Source: Actinomycetes bacterium (lineage in GTDB: Bacteria > Actinomycetota > Actinomycetes > Actinomycetales > Microbacteriaceae). From it: a stretch of DNA of 14,730 nucleotides. Positions 13,592 through 14,730 of the stretch are shown here, piece after piece. The notes under the pieces were generated by a model. That model searched no databases. It was given only the letters and a program-made list of their open reading frames with translations, and was not told where the DNA came from. Location: assembly GCA_023451265.1 (NCBI GenBank), contig JAEYAG010000099.1:1-14730 (forward strand). The letters are read 5' to 3'. The position numbers were made by a program, and so were the translations under genes. Every line of letters begins with the position of its first letter. Positions within the stretch are counted from its first letter, which is position 1.

Positions 13592-14730
13592 GCACGCTCG
13601 CCCCGCTGCTGCGGCAGCGCCTGCGGCGCGACGCGGTGCAGCTGATCATCTGGATCGGCGGGACGACCGCCGTCGCCGCCCTGGGATCGCCCACGGTGCA
13701 GAGCTCCTACGGCGACGAGCAGGAGCGCCTGGGGCTCCTCGCGACCGTCCTGGCGAACCCCGTCATCCTGCTCTTCCGCGGGCTGCCCTCGGGGGCGGGC
13801 GAAGACCAGATGGTGGTCTTCCTCCTGCTGCCGTGGCTGCTCATCCTCGCGGCGCTCATGAGCTCGTTCCTCGCCGTCCGCCACACCCGCGGCGACGAGG
13901 AGGGCGGACGACTCGAGCTGCTGAGCGCGACACCCGGCGGTCGATGGCTGCCGACGGCGACCACCATGATCCACGGGATCCTCGCGAACGTCGTGCTCGG
14001 CGCACTCGTGACGGCGGTCTTCCTGGGGGCGGGCGACCCGGTCGCCGGGTCGGTGCTCGTGGGCCTGTCGTGCGCGCTCGTCGGCATCCTGTTCTTCGGC
14101 GTCGCGCTCGTCGCCGCGCAGCTCATGCAGACCTCGCGCGGGGCGAACTCGCTGGCCACCTGGGTGCTGGTGGTGACCTTCGTCCTCGCGGGGATCGGCA
14201 ACGCCCTCGGCACCCCGAGCGATGACCTCACCCGCATGCGCAGCTCGTGGCTCACGTGGGTGTCGCCGTTCGGCTGGGCCGAGAACACCCGCGCCTTCGA
14301 CGAAGACGCGTGGGGGCCGATCGCCCTGCTCGCCGTCACCGCCGTGGTGCTCCTCGGCGCCGCTCTCGCCCTGCAGGCCGGCCGCGACCTCGGCGGCGCC
14401 TACGTGCGCGAGCGCGCGGGCCGTGCCGATGCGCGCGGCTGGTTCTCGTCCAACGGCGCCCTCGTCGGGCGACTCTCGGCATCCGCCATCGTGGGCTGGG
14501 TCGTCGGCGGGCTCCTCAGCGGCGTCCTCGCGACATCCCTCAGCGGCGTCGTCACGCAGCTCGGCGCCGAGAATCCCGCGGTCGTCGACATCCTCGAGAA
14601 GCTCAGCGGCGGCAGCGACGACCTCGAGCGCGGCATCGTCGTGGTGTTCTTCGTGATGGTGGGGATCCTCGCCGCGTGCGCGGGCGTGCAGGCTGTCGCC
14701 CGCGCGCGGCAGGACGAGGCCGCCCGCGGA
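13588..14730 (+). CDS. ABC-2 type exporter permease (polyketide-antibiotic exporter type), 3' end outside window
   Basis: Membrane partner of the preceding ATPase. ATG 13588 overlaps the ATPase stop by 4 nt, with AGAGG 7 nt upstream. The frame stays open for 381 codons to the window edge; my recollection is that family members are around 530 residues, so perhaps two thirds is present. Hydrophobic segments are visible at about 17-33, 76-96, 127-147, 152-178, 191-208, 244-263, 298-320 and 350-372. A charged cytoplasmic motif, RHTRGDEEGGRLELL (99-112), follows the second helix and is typical of this permease family (VRHTRxEEExGRxELL). It probably acts in efflux of a hydrophobic compound, possibly an antibiotic, but nothing in the window identifies the substrate. 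Confidence 0.9.
   Translation, partial: MSTLAPLLRQRLRRDAVQLIIWIGGTTAVAALGSPTVQSSYGDEQERLGLLATVLANPVILLFRGLPSGAGEDQMVVFLLLPWLLILAALMSSFLAVRHTRGDEEGGRLELLSATPGGRWLPTATTMIHGILANVVLGALVTAVFLGAGDPVAGSVLVGLSCALVGILFFGVALVAAQLMQTSRGANSLATWVLVVTFVLAGIGNALGTPSDDLTRMRSSWLTWVSPFGWAENTRAFDEDAWGPIALLAVTAVVLLGAALALQAGRDLGGAYVRERAGRADARGWFSSNGALVGRLSASAIVGWVVGGLLSGVLATSLSGVVTQLGAENPAVVDILEKLSGGSDDLERGIVVVFFVMVGILAACAGVQAVARARQDEAARG

Noticed and set aside
1..14730. Mobile elements, CRISPR arrays, tRNA/rRNA genes, prophage or defence genes
   Set aside because: I found no terminal inverted repeats, direct-repeat arrays, transposase or integrase motifs, or structural RNA signatures. All protein genes fit ordinary metabolic or transport families with uniform codon use.

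Overview
The window looks like an ordinary chromosomal segment of a high-GC actinobacterium, most likely Microbacteriaceae (Microbacterium-like). Reasons: strongly G/C-ending codons, long meaningless open frames antisense to real genes, a LAxTG-type sortase signal, an apparently leaderless promoter, and 30 copies of the heptamer GGATGCC/GGCATCC, a bias I associate with this family. I see no phage, transposon, CRISPR, tRNA or rRNA.

Layout. (1) 1-4334, minus: the first 1444 residues of a very large secreted amylopullulanase. The order is signal peptide, X25 domain, complete GH13 alpha-amylase, Fn3-like segment, acidic linker, two more X25 domains, then the N-terminal part and start of a second, pullulanase-type GH13 domain. 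The gene runs off the left edge. (2) 4335-4527: divergent control region, with a LacI-type palindrome inside the amylase core promoter and a possible PHO-box-like element on the other side. (3) 4528-8199, plus: a secreted, wall-anchored protein joining a choice-of-anchor I domain to a 5'-nucleotidase/metallophosphoesterase and ending in LAATG, a membrane helix and arginines. (4) 8217-8250: a perfect 16-bp hairpin terminator between convergent genes. (5) 12518-8271, minus: a tightly coupled methylcitrate-cycle operon, gntR-prpD-prpB-prpC, with every junction overlapping or within 2 nt. (6) 12519-12661: divergent regulatory region with two GTATAC-centred dyads 52 bp apart, a third dyad next to the gntR ribosome-binding site, and a good leaderless sigma70-type promoter for the next gene. 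(7) 12662-14730, plus: an ABC-2 type exporter (ATPase plus edge-truncated permease) of the kind often annotated as a polyketide-antibiotic exporter.

How the genes work together. The left half is surface nutrient scavenging: starch/pullulan breakdown, and phosphate or nucleoside release from nucleotides. The middle operon oxidises propionyl-CoA through 2-methylcitrate to pyruvate and succinate, probably under its own FCD-type GntR repressor. The exporter is a separate unit that shares only the intergenic region with the prp operon. No clearly undescribed system is evident. The most unusual signals are the dispersed GGATGCC heptamer, which bends codon choice and also builds the terminator, and the arrangement of regulatory dyads.
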